The notes under the pieces: generated by a model
Database searches by the model: none
Told to the model about the DNA's origin: nothing
Seen by the model: only the letters and a program-made list of their open reading frames with translations
Assembly: GCF_000974445.1 (NCBI RefSeq)
Contig: NZ_BBOJ01000001.1
Location: forward strand, 310,001-374,000
Length of the DNA stretch: 64,000 bases
From: Lentzea aerocolonigenes
GTDB lineage: Bacteria > Actinomycetota > Actinomycetes > Mycobacteriales > Pseudonocardiaceae
Reading direction: 5' to 3'
Position numbers and translations under genes: made by a program
Part shown: piece after piece, positions 45,426 through 54,137 of the stretch
Numbering within the stretch: position 1 is the stretch's first letter
Layout: every line of letters begins with the position of its first letter

Positions 45426-46831
45426 GCTGAGATCTCCTGCACGGCGAGTGCCATCACCTGGTCTTGGGTTGCGCCCTTCGGCAGCTCACCGGCCACACGG
45501 CCGTGCGCCATCACGACGACGCGGTCGCTCATCCCGATCACCTCGGGCAGGTCGCTGGACACGAGCAGCACGCCGCGGCCCTGCGCGGTCATGCGGTTGA
45601 TGAGCTCGTAGATCTCGACCTTGGCGCCGACGTCGACGCCGCGCGTGGGCTCGTCGAGGATCAGCACCTTCGGGTCGGCCAGCAGCCACTTGCCGATGAC
45701 GACCTTCTGCTGGTTGCCGCCGGAGAGCTCCTTCACCGGTTGCTCGACGCGGCCCTTGATCCGGAGCTTGCCCGCGATGTCGTGCAGGCGCTTCTGGTCG
45801 CGGTTGGCCAGCGTCGCCAGCTCGAGGTTCTGGCCGACGGTCGCGGTGAGGACGAGGCCCTGGCCCTTGCGGTCCTCGGGGACGAGCCCGAGCCCCGCCT
45901 TGATCGCGGCCTGGACGTCGTTGCGCGGCAGCCTCTTCCCGTCGACCTCGACGGTGCCGTAGTCGTAGTCGTCCACGCCGAACGCCGCTCGTGCGACCTC
46001 GGTGCGACCGGCGCCGACCAGGCCGGCGATGCCGACCACCTCGCCCGCGTGGACCTCGATGTTGATGTCGCGGAACACGCCGCGCCTGGTGAAGTTCTCC
46101 AGGCGCAGGAGCGGCTGTCCCGGACGCTGCGCTGCGCGCGGGTACTGCTCGTCGATCGGACGGCCGACCATCAGCTCGATCATGTGCTGGGTGGTGGCGC
46201 GAGGTCCGAGGACACCGACGCTCCGCCCGTCGCGCAGGACGGTGATGCGGTCGGCGATGCGCTGGATCTCGTCCAGGTGGTGGGTGATGAAGACCAGGCC
46301 GACGCCGTTGTCTCGCAGCTGAGCCATGATCTCCAGCAGCCGGTCGGTCTCGGTGTCGGTGAGGACCGCGGTCGGCTCGTCGAGGATCAGCACGCCGGCG
46401 TTCTTGTCGAGCGCGCGGGCGATCTCGATCATCTGCTGTTGCGCGATGCCGAGGTCTTTGACCTTGGCGTTCGGGTCGACGCCGAGGCCGACGCGCTCGA
46501 GCAGCTCAGGTGCGCGGCGGCGCATCTCGGCGCGGTCGACGAAGCCGAACCTGCGCGGCAACCGGTTGAGGAACAGGTTCTCCGCGACGCTCAGCTCGGG
46601 GACGAGCGCGAGCTCCTGGTGGATCACGGCGAGGCTGGCTTTGCCTTCGATGGTGCCCGCGTCGTGGCCGTGGATGCCCGCGAGGACCTTGACCAGCGTG
46701 GACTTGCCCGCGCCGTTCTCGCCGAGCAGGACGTGGACCTCGCCCGTGTTGATGTCGAGGTCGACACCGTCCAGCGCCTTGGTCGTGCCGAAGTGCTTGG
46801 TGATGCCGCGGGCGGTGATCAGGGTCGTCAC
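45422..46831 (-). CDS. rbsA: Ribose ABC transporter ATP-binding protein (double NBD)
   Basis: A 469-residue ATPase with two ABC domains. Domain 1 has Walker A GENGAGKST, signature block LGIAQQQMIEIARAL and Walker B LILDEPTAVL; domain 2 has the degenerate Walker A GLVGAGRTE, LSGGNQQKV and LILDEPTRGVD. It starts with the GTG at 46831, which overlaps the stop of the regulator gene as GTGA; an upstream in-frame extension to 46999 is a shadow of the regulator. Confidence 0.94.
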   Translation of the reverse strand: MTTLITARGITKHFGTTKALDGVDLDINTGEVHVLLGENGAGKSTLVKVLAGIHGHDAGTIEGKASLAVIHQELALVPELSVAENLFLNRLPRRFGFVDRAEMRRRAPELLERVGLGVDPNAKVKDLGIAQQQMIEIARALDKNAGVLILDEPTAVLTDTETDRLLEIMAQLRDNGVGLVFITHHLDEIQRIADRITVLRDGRSVGVLGPRATTQHMIELMVGRPIDEQYPRAAQRPGQPLLRLENFTRRGVFRDINIEVHAGEVVGIAGLVGAGRTEVARAAFGVDDYDYGTVEVDGKRLPRNDVQAAIKAGLGLVPEDRKGQGLVLTATVGQNLELATLANRDQKRLHDIAGKLRIKGRVEQPVKELSGGNQQKVVIGKWLLADPKVLILDEPTRGVDVGAKVEIYELINRMTAQGRGVLLVSSDLPEVIGMSDRVVVMAHGRVAGELPKGATQDQVMALAVQEISA

Positions 46832-47802
46832 AGCTCTGCCTCCCCGCACGAGCCGCGCAGCACGAGCTTCGCGGTGAGACGGACGTCGTCGGGTTGCCGG
46901 CCGTCGATCAGCGCGAGCAGGCTGCGGGCGGCGGCACGGCCCATCTCGACGGTCGGTTGCGCGATGACCGTGATCGGCGGGTCGAGCAGCGGGAACCACG
47001 GTTGGTCGTCGAACACCGCGAGCGCGATGTCGTGCGGGATCTGCAGGCCGCGGGCCCTGATCTCGCCCAGCGCGCCGAGGCCCATCAGGTTGTCCATCGC
47101 GACCAGCGCGGTGGCGCCGTCGTCGATGAGCTTGGCGGCGGCCTGGCTGCCGCTCTCCTGCCGGAAGTCACCGTGCACGACCTGCGCGGCGCCGCCGAGG
47201 GCACCGATGAACACGTCGCTGCGTTCTCTCCCGGTGGAGGTGTCCGGCGGACCCGCTATCACTCCGACGCGGGTGTGGCCGGCGCCGACGAGCCGCCGGG
47301 CGAGCGCGGTCAATGCCTCGCTGCCGTCGGCGCGGACGACGGGGCATGTGGCGCCCCTGACCGTCCGGTCGAGCAGGACGAGCGGAACGCCACCTGCGCT
47401 CACTTCGCGAACCAACTCAGGGTCGTCGGTCGCGGGGCACAGCAGGAGGCCGTCCACCCGGCGGTCGAGCAGGGTGCGCACGTACGTCGCTTCCTGCTCG
47501 GCGCTCTCGTCGGCGTTCCCGATCACGACGCAGTAGCCGTGTGACCGGGCTTCGTCCTCGACCGCACGAGCGATCTCGGCGAAGAACGGGTTCAGCAGAT
47601 CGCTGATGACCAGACCGAGGGTCTGGGTGCTCGTGGTCCTGAGGGATCGCGCCAGGGCGTTGGGCCGGTAACCGAGTTCCTCGATCGCCGCGAGCACCCG
47701 CTCACGGGTCTCGGGAGTCGGCGCGGCATGGCCGTTGAGCACGCGCGACACGGTGGCCGTGGAGACGCCGGCGTGCTGCGCGACGTCCTTCATGGTCGTC
47801 AC
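46828..47802 (-). CDS. rbsR: LacI-family ribose operon repressor
   Basis: A 324-residue LacI/GalR regulator. The HTH is TMKDVAQHAGVSTATVSRVLNGH with the hinge helix YRPNALARSLRT; the rest is a periplasmic-binding-like sugar domain (TQTLGLVISDLLNPFFAEIARAVED). It is the first gene of rbsRACBK, each junction tight or overlapping, so it controls its own operon. TAATCGATTA lies 11 bp upstream. The GTG at 47802 or the ATG three codons later can be the start. Confidence 0.94.
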   Translation of the reverse strand: MTTMKDVAQHAGVSTATVSRVLNGHAAPTPETRERVLAAIEELGYRPNALARSLRTTSTQTLGLVISDLLNPFFAEIARAVEDEARSHGYCVVIGNADESAEQEATYVRTLLDRRVDGLLLCPATDDPELVREVSAGGVPLVLLDRTVRGATCPVVRADGSEALTALARRLVGAGHTRVGVIAGPPDTSTGRERSDVFIGALGGAAQVVHGDFRQESGSQAAAKLIDDGATALVAMDNLMGLGALGEIRARGLQIPHDIALAVFDDQPWFPLLDPPITVIAQPTVEMGRAAARSLLALIDGRQPDDVRLTAKLVLRGSCGEAEL

Positions 47803-47813
47803 GAGGCCGTAGT

Positions 47814-47823
47814 TAATCGATTA
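47814..47823. promoter_or_regulatory. LacI-type operator of the rbs operon
   Basis: TAATCGATTA is a perfect ten-base palindrome with the central CG typical of LacI-family operators, placed in the rbsR promoter between rbsR and the divergent DUF2339 gene. Confidence 0.7.
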
Positions 47824-47896
47824 CACATGTATGTAGTCAAGCCGGATGAGTAGGTGTACGGATGTCACCGGGCGTGTCCTGCCTCACCCTGATCAC

Positions 47897-49858
47897 ATGG
47901 ACGGACAGGACCGCCTCGGGTACGAGCAGCGCCTCGCGCTGGAGCTCGCGGCCATCGGGCAACGGCTGGTGACGATCAGCTCGGAGATGCGGGAGCACTC
48001 GGGCTCGGTGGCGACCGCGGCGGCCGCGGTGGCGGAGGCCGTCGTGCCGCCTCCGGCTCCTCAGGCGCCGGTGTCAGTGCCGGTGCCGGCTCCTCCTGTA
48101 GCGGTGCCCACACCACCGCCGAGCCCCTGGGCTCAGCCGCACGCGGGGCCCCCGCGTCCTCCAGGAGAGTACGAAAGCTCCCCGCGTACTTTCGAGCAGC
48201 AGTCTTGGCCACAGCCTCCGCCTCAGCAGCCGTGGCCGCAGGGTTACGCGGGAGCCCCGCGTAACCCTCTGGAGCACGAGGGAGCCCTGCGTCCCTTCCC
48301 GCAACAGCGCGAGACGTTGTTCGAGAAGCTCGGCAAGGACGGCGCCGGGTCGAAGCTGTTGGCCTGGGTCGGTGGCGCGATCACCGTGCTCGGTTTCGTG
48401 CTGCTGCTGATCCTCGCCATCCAGCGCGGCTGGCTCGGCCCGATGCCGCGCGTGATCGGCGGTGCCGTGTTCAGCGGCGCGCTGGTCGGCATCGGCATGT
48501 GGCTGCACCGCAACCCGGCCGGCCGCACCGGGGCGTTCGCACTGGCCGCCACCGGTTTCGCCGGTCTCTACCTCGACGTCATCGCCGCCACCAGCCTGTA
48601 CGGGTACCTGCCTCCCGGCATCGGTCTCGTCGTCGGGCTCGGTGTCGCGGCGGCGGGTGTCGTGCTCGCGCTGCGCTGGGACTCGCAAACGCTCGCGGTC
48701 GGCGTCGTCGCAGCGTGCGCCATCTGTTCGCCGATCTTGACCGAAGGCTTCACGGCCCTTCTCGTCGGCTTCCTGCTGGTGCTGAAGATGGCCAGCACGC
48801 CGGTCCAGATCCGGCGCGACTGGCCGGGTCTCGCGGTCGCCGGTGGCTTCCCGCCGATCTTCGCCTCGCTGGTCATGACCGCGATGACGATCCCGGCCGA
48901 GTTCGACAGGACCGTGGTGGTGCTCGCCGGGGTGACGACCCTCGTCGGCATCGCCGTGGCGTTGCTGACGATCCGCAAGCGCCCGGACGACGTCGTCGCG
49001 GTCGCGCTGATCGCCGGCTCGGCACTGCCTGCCATGTTCGCGACGACGTTGCTGGAGAAGACTTCCGCCTCGCTGCTCGCCGGGGCGGTCGCGGCGGTGC
49101 TGCTGGCGATCTGGATGGTGCCGGACCTGCCGAAGGCGTTCACCACGGCGGCCGGCGCGACGGGCATGCTCGCGTTGTTCCAGACGACCGTGATCGCGCT
49201 CGACGGCAACGTGCGCTCGGCGATCGTGCTGGCGGAGGCGGTGCTGCTCGCGTTCCTCGCGGCGCAGCTCAACAAGCGCAGCGCCCTGGTCGGCTCGATC
49301 GCGTTCGGTGTCGTCGGGTTCCTGATGGCGATCGGGTTCGCCGTGCCGCTCACGTGGCTGGTGGAGGAACCCCGGTACGTCACCGTCACCACCGGCGACT
49401 ACGCCGCCGGTCTGATCACCGCCGTGGTGCTGGGCGTGTTCGCCGCGACCGTGCCGTGGGCCGCGCTGAAGATGCGGGTGCTGCGCGAACCGGCCAGGCA
49501 CCCGTTCCCGTGGATCCTTTCCGGACTCGTGCTCCTCTACGGTGCGGCGGGTGCGGTGCTGTGCGCGGCGCTGCTCGTGTCGCCGGACGAGAGCGGATTC
49601 CTCTTCGGACACTCGGTGGTCACCGTGTCGTGGACGATCGCCGCGTTGTTCTTGCTCGTCAAGGGAATCAACAACAAGGCGTTGCGGATCTCCGGGCTGA
49701 TCCTCGTCGGCGCGGCGGTCGTGAAGCTGGTGACGTTCGACCTGGCCGCTTTGGACGGTGTCGCCCGTGTGCTGGCGTTCCTCGGCGCCGGCCTGGTCCT
49801 GCTGACCGCCGGCACGAGGTACGCAAAGTTGGTCGCCAGCGCGAAGACTCCGGACTAG
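47897..49858 (+). CDS. DUF2339 polytopic membrane protein with repeat-bearing linker
   Basis: A 653-residue membrane protein of unknown function. A short coiled-coil N-terminus (DRLGYEQRLALELAAIGQRL) and a Pro/Gln-rich linker of about 110 residues precede some eighteen to twenty membrane helices of the DUF2339 family (KLLAWVGGAITVLGFVLLL; TGAFALAATGFAGLYLDVIAATSLYGYLPP). The ATG at 47897 is chosen because the family begins MDGQ/RLxxLE-like; the ATG at 47846 is an alternative. The linker contains copy B of a dispersed repeat (48139-48190) and a second perfect palindrome (48240-48268), both kept in frame. Confidence 0.82.
   Translation: MDGQDRLGYEQRLALELAAIGQRLVTISSEMREHSGSVATAAAAVAEAVVPPPAPQAPVSVPVPAPPVAVPTPPPSPWAQPHAGPPRPPGEYESSPRTFEQQSWPQPPPQQPWPQGYAGAPRNPLEHEGALRPFPQQRETLFEKLGKDGAGSKLLAWVGGAITVLGFVLLLILAIQRGWLGPMPRVIGGAVFSGALVGIGMWLHRNPAGRTGAFALAATGFAGLYLDVIAATSLYGYLPPGIGLVVGLGVAAAGVVLALRWDSQTLAVGVVAACAICSPILTEGFTALLVGFLLVLKMASTPVQIRRDWPGLAVAGGFPPIFASLVMTAMTIPAEFDRTVVVLAGVTTLVGIAVALLTIRKRPDDVVAVALIAGSALPAMFATTLLEKTSASLLAGAVAAVLLAIWMVPDLPKAFTTAAGATGMLALFQTTVIALDGNVRSAIVLAEAVLLAFLAAQLNKRSALVGSIAFGVVGFLMAIGFAVPLTWLVEEPRYVTVTTGDYAAGLITAVVLGVFAATVPWAALKMRVLREPARHPFPWILSGLVLLYGAAGAVLCAALLVSPDESGFLFGHSVVTVSWTIAALFLLVKGINNKALRISGLILVGAAVVKLVTFDLAALDGVARVLAFLGAGLVLLTAGTRYAKLVASAKTPD
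48139..48190. repeat. Dispersed repeat, copy B (inside DUF2339 gene)
   Basis: Inverted copy of 12687-12738: 36 contiguous identical bases (48155-48190) and 14 of the next 16. Here it encodes part of AGPPRPPGEYESSPRT in the linker of the membrane protein. Confidence 0.9.
48240..48268. repeat. Related palindrome inside DUF2339 gene
   Basis: AGGGTTACGCGGG and CCCGCGTAACCCT form a perfect 13-bp inverted repeat around AGC. The TACGCGGG core and a following CTCTGGAGCACG resemble the dispersed repeat, so this is probably a diverged member of the same palindrome family. Confidence 0.75.
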
Positions 49859-49938
49859 TACTACGACAAGGCAAAGATTTCGCTCGACCGAGTGACGGAA
49901 GTAGATCGAAAGCACCCGGAAGTGGTCCCATCGGGCGT

Positions 49939-51018
49939 ATGGCAAAGCCACGCCTCGTGGCCGCGGTTCTAGCGCTCTCAGCGGCCATCGCGGCGATGGG
50001 TGTCGGACAACGGCACGACTTCACGACCACCTCGGCAGCGGCGGCTCCGCGCGCGTACGTGGTGGGCAAGAGCGGGCTCGTCCAGGTCGTCGACACCAGA
50101 ACCGGCACGGTCCTCGCGCACGCCGACACGGCGGGCCGCGCGACGGGCCTCGCCGTGTCGCCGGACGGGCGGCGGGTCTACGTGGTCAACGGCTGGACGG
50201 GTGCGGTGACCGAGGTCGACCCGGACACCGGTGCCGTCGTCGACAGGCTGTTCACGCAGGTCCAGCTCTCGCAGGCGGCGATGCGCCCGGACGGCCGGCG
50301 CCTCTACGTCTCGGCGAGCGGCAGCATCGCGGTGATCGACCCGGAGCACTTCCGGGTCGTCGCCGCGGTCAAGGTGCCCGGCCAGCCGCAGGGCCTCGCC
50401 GTCCACCCGAACAACCAGGTGCTCTACGTCGCCAACGCCCAGGACGGCACGGTCGGCATCATCGACACGGCGACGGCGTTCCAGACCTCGACGGTGCAGG
50501 TCGGCGGTCTGCCGCAGCACCTCGCGATCTCGCCGGACGGCAAACGCCTCTACGTGAGCGGCATGAGCCTCGGCGAGAAGACGCCAGGCACCCTGTCGGT
50601 GATCGACACGACCACGAACCAGGTCGTCGGCACGCTGGCCGTCGGCAGGGGAGCGGGCAGCATCGCCGTGACGCCGGACGGCTCGACGGTCTACCTGACG
50701 CTGCCGAAGGAGAGCTCGGTCGCCGTCGTCGACACGGCGACCATGACCGTGCGCGAACGTTTGCCGTTCAACACGCCGAGCGTCGCCATCGCGCCGGGCG
50801 ACCCGAGGGTTTTCCTCGCCACCGGGACGACGACGACCGTGCTGGACAGTTCGAACACCGTGCTCGCCACGTACCGGATGCGTTCGGGCGAGCTGGAAGA
50901 CGCGAGGCCGCGCCAGTTCGACGCGGCCGTGATCGCCTTCCCGCCCGGTCAGCCGACCGCGACCGGCTTGCGCAGCTCGTCGTCGAAGTCGTCCCAGTCG
51001 TCGACCGGCTCGTCGTGA
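49939..51018 (+). CDS. Secreted YVTN-type beta-propeller protein
   Basis: A 359-residue exported protein. The signal segment (LVAAVLALSAAIAAMGVG) is followed by seven propeller blades of the YVTN/surface-layer type (GLAVSPDGRRVYVVNGWTGAVTEVD; GLAVHPNNQVLYVANAQDGTVGIID; HLAISPDGKRLYVSG; SIAVTPDGSTVYLTLP). Function is unknown; such propellers bind proteins or ligands. The Ser-rich last 23 residues are encoded antisense to the end of the convergent MMPL gene (70-bp overlap), so that tail may be a by-product of stop-codon loss. Confidence 0.82.
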   Translation: MAKPRLVAAVLALSAAIAAMGVGQRHDFTTTSAAAAPRAYVVGKSGLVQVVDTRTGTVLAHADTAGRATGLAVSPDGRRVYVVNGWTGAVTEVDPDTGAVVDRLFTQVQLSQAAMRPDGRRLYVSASGSIAVIDPEHFRVVAAVKVPGQPQGLAVHPNNQVLYVANAQDGTVGIIDTATAFQTSTVQVGGLPQHLAISPDGKRLYVSGMSLGEKTPGTLSVIDTTTNQVVGTLAVGRGAGSIAVTPDGSTVYLTLPKESSVAVVDTATMTVRERLPFNTPSVAIAPGDPRVFLATGTTTTVLDSSNTVLATYRMRSGELEDARPRQFDAAVIAFPPGQPTATGLRSSSSKSSQSSTGSS

Positions 51019-53072
51019 AGCGCGAGCCGCTCCTGGATCCGCTTGAGCGGACCGGGTGACCACCACGCGGCGTTGCCCAGCAGCTTGAGCACGGCCGGCA
51101 CGAGCAGCATCCGGACGACGGTGGCGTCGAGCGCCAGCGCGAGGATCATGCCGACACCGACGAACCGCATCATCGCGACCTGCGAGAACGCGAACGCACC
51201 GGTCACCAGGATCAGCAGCAGCGCGGCCGAGGTGATCACCCGGCCGGTCTTCGCCAGACCGGTCGTGACGGCCTCCTCGGTGGTCGCGCCCTGACCGCGG
51301 GCCTCGACCATCCTGCTGAGGAGGAAGACCTCGTAGTCCGTCGACAGGCCGAACACGATGGCCGCCATCAGCACGACGATGCCGGACTCGAGCGGCCCCG
51401 GCGTGACGCCGAGCAGGTCGGCTCCGTGGCCCTCCTGGAAGATCCACACCAGCACGCCGAACGTCGCGGACAGCGACAGCGCGCTCATGATCACGGCCTT
51501 GATCGGCAGCACGACCGAGCCGAACGCCAGGAACATCAGGATCAGCGTCGCGCCGACCAGCAGCGCGATCATCAGCGGCAGCTTGTCCGCGATGGCGTCG
51601 AGCGAGTCCGTGACGATGGCCGTGTTGCCGCCGACGAGGACTTCGGAGTTCGGCGGAGGCGTGAGTGCCCGGACGTCCTTGAGCGCCTGCTTCGACTCCG
51701 CGCTCAACGCGTCGTGCTCCAGCCCCGCGGACGCGGACGTGACGCCCTTGCCGGAGCCCGTCGGCTGGACGTCGCCGACGCCCGCGACGTCCTTGACCTT
51801 GCCCAGGTACTCCTGGACCGCTGCCTGGTCGCCGCCCTTGACGACGATCTTGAGGCCGGTGTTGGAGAGCGCGGAGAAGTTCTGGTTGATGTTCTCGGTG
51901 GCCACGCGCACGGCGTTGCCCTCGGGCAACACCTTCTCGGTGACCTGGCCGAACTGCACGTTCAGGAACGGCGCGCCGAGAGCCGCGAGCACCGCGATCA
52001 GGGGGATGGCGAACAGCAGCGGCCGCTTCATGACCTTGCCGCTCAAGGCGCGCCAGCCGCGCTCGCTCGGCTCCTTCTTCCGCCACGGCATCGCGAGCTT
52101 GTCGACCCGGTGCCCGAGCACGCCGAGCAACGCGGGCAGCAGCGTGAGCGACACCAGCGCCGCGATCGCGACGGATGACATGCCGCCGTACGCGAGGGAC
52201 TTCAGGAAGCCGTGCGGGAAGAGCAACAACCCGGCCAGCGCGATGACCAGCAACGTCGCGCTGAACACCACCGTGCGACCGGCGGACGCGACGGTCCGGC
52301 CCACCGCCTGTTCGGTGGTGCGTCCCTGGGCGAGCTCCTCGCGGAACCGGCCGACCATGAACAGGCCGTAGTCGATCGCCATGCCCAGACCCAGCAGCGA
52401 CGCGACGTTGACCGCGAACGAGTTGACCTCGGTGAAGATCGCGATGCCGTGCAGCACACCCAGCGCGCCCATGATCGCGAGCCCGCCGACCACCACGGGC
52501 AGGCTGGCGGCGACGAGTCCACCGAAGATGATCACGAGCAGCAGCAGGACCAGCGGCAGCGAGAACATCTCGGCCCGCGTCAGGTCTTCCTGCGACATGT
52601 CGTTGATGGCCTTCTGGGTGGGCACGAGCCCACCGACCTGCTGGGTGAAGCCGTCGACGGCGAGCTGCTTCTGGATCTCCTCGAACTGCTTGATCTGCTC
52701 GTTCGAGTCACCGCTGCTCAGCGTGATGGCGACGAGCGCCTGCTGCTTGTCGTCCGACGGCACCGGCCCGACGGCCTTGAGCACGTCGTCCTTGGGGAAT
52801 CCGCTGATGTGATCGGCGATCTTCTTGAGCTCGAGCGGGTTCGCGAAATCGCCGCGATAAATGACGATCACGTCACCGTTCTGCCGCCCGAACGCCTCCT
52901 CGGCTACCTTGTCGGCCCGCGCCGCCTCGCTGGAAGGAGCCTCGTAACCACCCTGGCTGAGCTTGTCGAACACGCCCAAGCCCCACACACCGCCGAGCAC
53001 GGCGAGCAGTACGGTCGCGATCAACACCACCCACCGGCGGCGATATGCGATTGATCCCCACTTCGCGAACAT
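50949..53072 (-). CDS. MMPL/RND-family transporter
   Basis: A 707-residue exporter of the MmpL family with twelve predicted helices arranged as one, a large outer loop, five, a second loop and five more. GLGMAIDYGLFMVGRFREEL and FGLSTDYEVFLLSRMVEA are the paired Asp-Tyr motifs of the proton relay. Family members export lipids, siderophores or drugs. It diverges from a tetR gene with an inverted repeat between, so it is probably repressed by it. Confidence 0.92.
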   Translation of the reverse strand: MFAKWGSIAYRRRWVVLIATVLLAVLGGVWGLGVFDKLSQGGYEAPSSEAARADKVAEEAFGRQNGDVIVIYRGDFANPLELKKIADHISGFPKDDVLKAVGPVPSDDKQQALVAITLSSGDSNEQIKQFEEIQKQLAVDGFTQQVGGLVPTQKAINDMSQEDLTRAEMFSLPLVLLLLVIIFGGLVAASLPVVVGGLAIMGALGVLHGIAIFTEVNSFAVNVASLLGLGMAIDYGLFMVGRFREELAQGRTTEQAVGRTVASAGRTVVFSATLLVIALAGLLLFPHGFLKSLAYGGMSSVAIAALVSLTLLPALLGVLGHRVDKLAMPWRKKEPSERGWRALSGKVMKRPLLFAIPLIAVLAALGAPFLNVQFGQVTEKVLPEGNAVRVATENINQNFSALSNTGLKIVVKGGDQAAVQEYLGKVKDVAGVGDVQPTGSGKGVTSASAGLEHDALSAESKQALKDVRALTPPPNSEVLVGGNTAIVTDSLDAIADKLPLMIALLVGATLILMFLAFGSVVLPIKAVIMSALSLSATFGVLVWIFQEGHGADLLGVTPGPLESGIVVLMAAIVFGLSTDYEVFLLSRMVEARGQGATTEEAVTTGLAKTGRVITSAALLLILVTGAFAFSQVAMMRFVGVGMILALALDATVVRMLLVPAVLKLLGNAAWWSPGPLKRIQERLALHDEPVDDWDDFDDELRKPVAVG

Positions 53073-53109
53073 CGACGACGGCCTCCTGGGTTACCGTGCT
53101 GTGAATCCC

Positions 53110-53134
53110 GTGAACTCTTGTAAACACCGTTCAC
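53110..53134. promoter_or_regulatory. Inverted repeat between MMPL and tetR, candidate operator
   Basis: GTGAAC (53110-53115) and GTTCAC (53129-53134) are inverted arms separated by 13 bases that include TGTAAACA. It lies 38 bp before the MMPL start and 51 bp before tetR. Confidence 0.55.
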
Positions 53135-53184
53135 TGAAACCGTACGGGGCGGTGGACGAGGTCTACAACCCGATGGAGTGACAT

Positions 53185-53913
53185 ATGACCGAGGCCACTC
53201 GCCGAGAACGGCTTCGCGCTGAGACCGAGCGTGAGATTCGGCAGGCGGCCCGCGCCCTTTTGGTGGAACGCGGCCGCGACGCAGTGACCCTGCGTGCGAT
53301 CGCACGCGAACTGGGCATCACCGCACCGGCGTTGTACCGCTACTACGACTCGCACGAAGCCCTGCTGCGCCAGCTCTGCGACGACATCTGCGCCGACATG
53401 GCAACCGAGCTGTACGCCTCCCTCGCCGCGGACACGTCAGGCCAGGTCGGCTGCCAGGTGCGCGCCGTGTGCCGCAGCTTCCGCCGCTGGGCGCTGGCCC
53501 ACCCGCAGGAGTTCGCGCTGGTCTTCGCCTCACCCCGAGACCCACTGGGAGCAGACCAGTTCGGCTCGGTGTTCCTGTCACTGGCCGGAAGGCTGATCGC
53601 CTCGAACCTGGTCGCCAACCACGCGGACGACGAGGTCCCCGAGGTGCTGCACGAGGACCTGGTGAGGTTCCAGCAGGTGCTGATGGACGCGGTGTCGGTG
53701 CACGGCGTGACGATCGAGAACGACGTGCTCAACCTGGGGAAGATCTACCACGTGGTGCAGTCGTGGGTGCGGCTGTACGGGCACGTGGCGCTGGAGGTGT
53801 TCGGGAGGTTCCCGTTCGCGGTGAGCAACCCGGAGCCGATGTTCGACAGCATGCTGGACCAGATGCTGACGGACATCGGGTTCCAGGAGACGCCGGACTC
53901 GAGCGGGGGCTGA
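53185..53913 (+). CDS. TetR-family regulator (divergent from MMPL)
   Basis: A 242-residue TetR/AcrR regulator. The HTH is AARALLVERGRDAVTLRAIARELGITAPALYRYYDSHEALLRQL (residues about 15-58); the C-terminal domain is of the WHG/TetR_C_13-like kind (RSFRRWALAHPQEFALVFASP). GGAGTGACAT precedes the ATG. Divergent position indicates control of the MMPL exporter. Confidence 0.92.
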   Translation: MTEATRRERLRAETEREIRQAARALLVERGRDAVTLRAIARELGITAPALYRYYDSHEALLRQLCDDICADMATELYASLAADTSGQVGCQVRAVCRSFRRWALAHPQEFALVFASPRDPLGADQFGSVFLSLAGRLIASNLVANHADDEVPEVLHEDLVRFQQVLMDAVSVHGVTIENDVLNLGKIYHVVQSWVRLYGHVALEVFGRFPFAVSNPEPMFDSMLDQMLTDIGFQETPDSSGG

Positions 53914-53914
53914 G

Positions 53915-54115
53915 CGCTGTACTGGGCTCGTCGCCGCGCAGGTGATGGACAAGGCAGGGGATCATCGTGCTCGGCCGGGCTGTCCCGTTCGGCATCGGTG
54001 CCCTGATCGGGGGCGCCGCCAACGCCACCGTCGCCACGCTGGCCGTCCGAGCCGCGCGGCGCGTGTTCGGCCCGGCGCCCGAGTCGTGGCCGGCGGAAGA
54101 GCCGGCGCAGCCGTA
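53915..54115 (+). pseudogene. Remnant of an EcsC-like protein gene (frameshifted C-terminus)
   Basis: In one frame 53915-53960 reads TGLVAAQVMDKAG, and in the next frame 53961-54115 reads IIVLGRAVPFGIGALIGGAANA, then VRAARRVFGPAPESWP to a TAG. Joined, they resemble the C-terminal end of EcsC-family proteins (VxGKxxVLGRAVPFGIGAxIGGxxN...FGPAP). The body of the gene is absent and a shift lies near 53958, so it is a decayed fragment wedged between tetR and leuS. A 49-residue ORF from the GTG at 53967 could still be translated. Confidence 0.55.
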
Positions 54116-54137
54116 GCCACGCCGGCCCTGCGAGCAA

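Noticed and set aside
46832-46999. Longer rbsA start at 46999
   Set aside because: It lies wholly inside rbsR in another frame; the GTG at 46831 overlaps the rbsR stop and matches family length.
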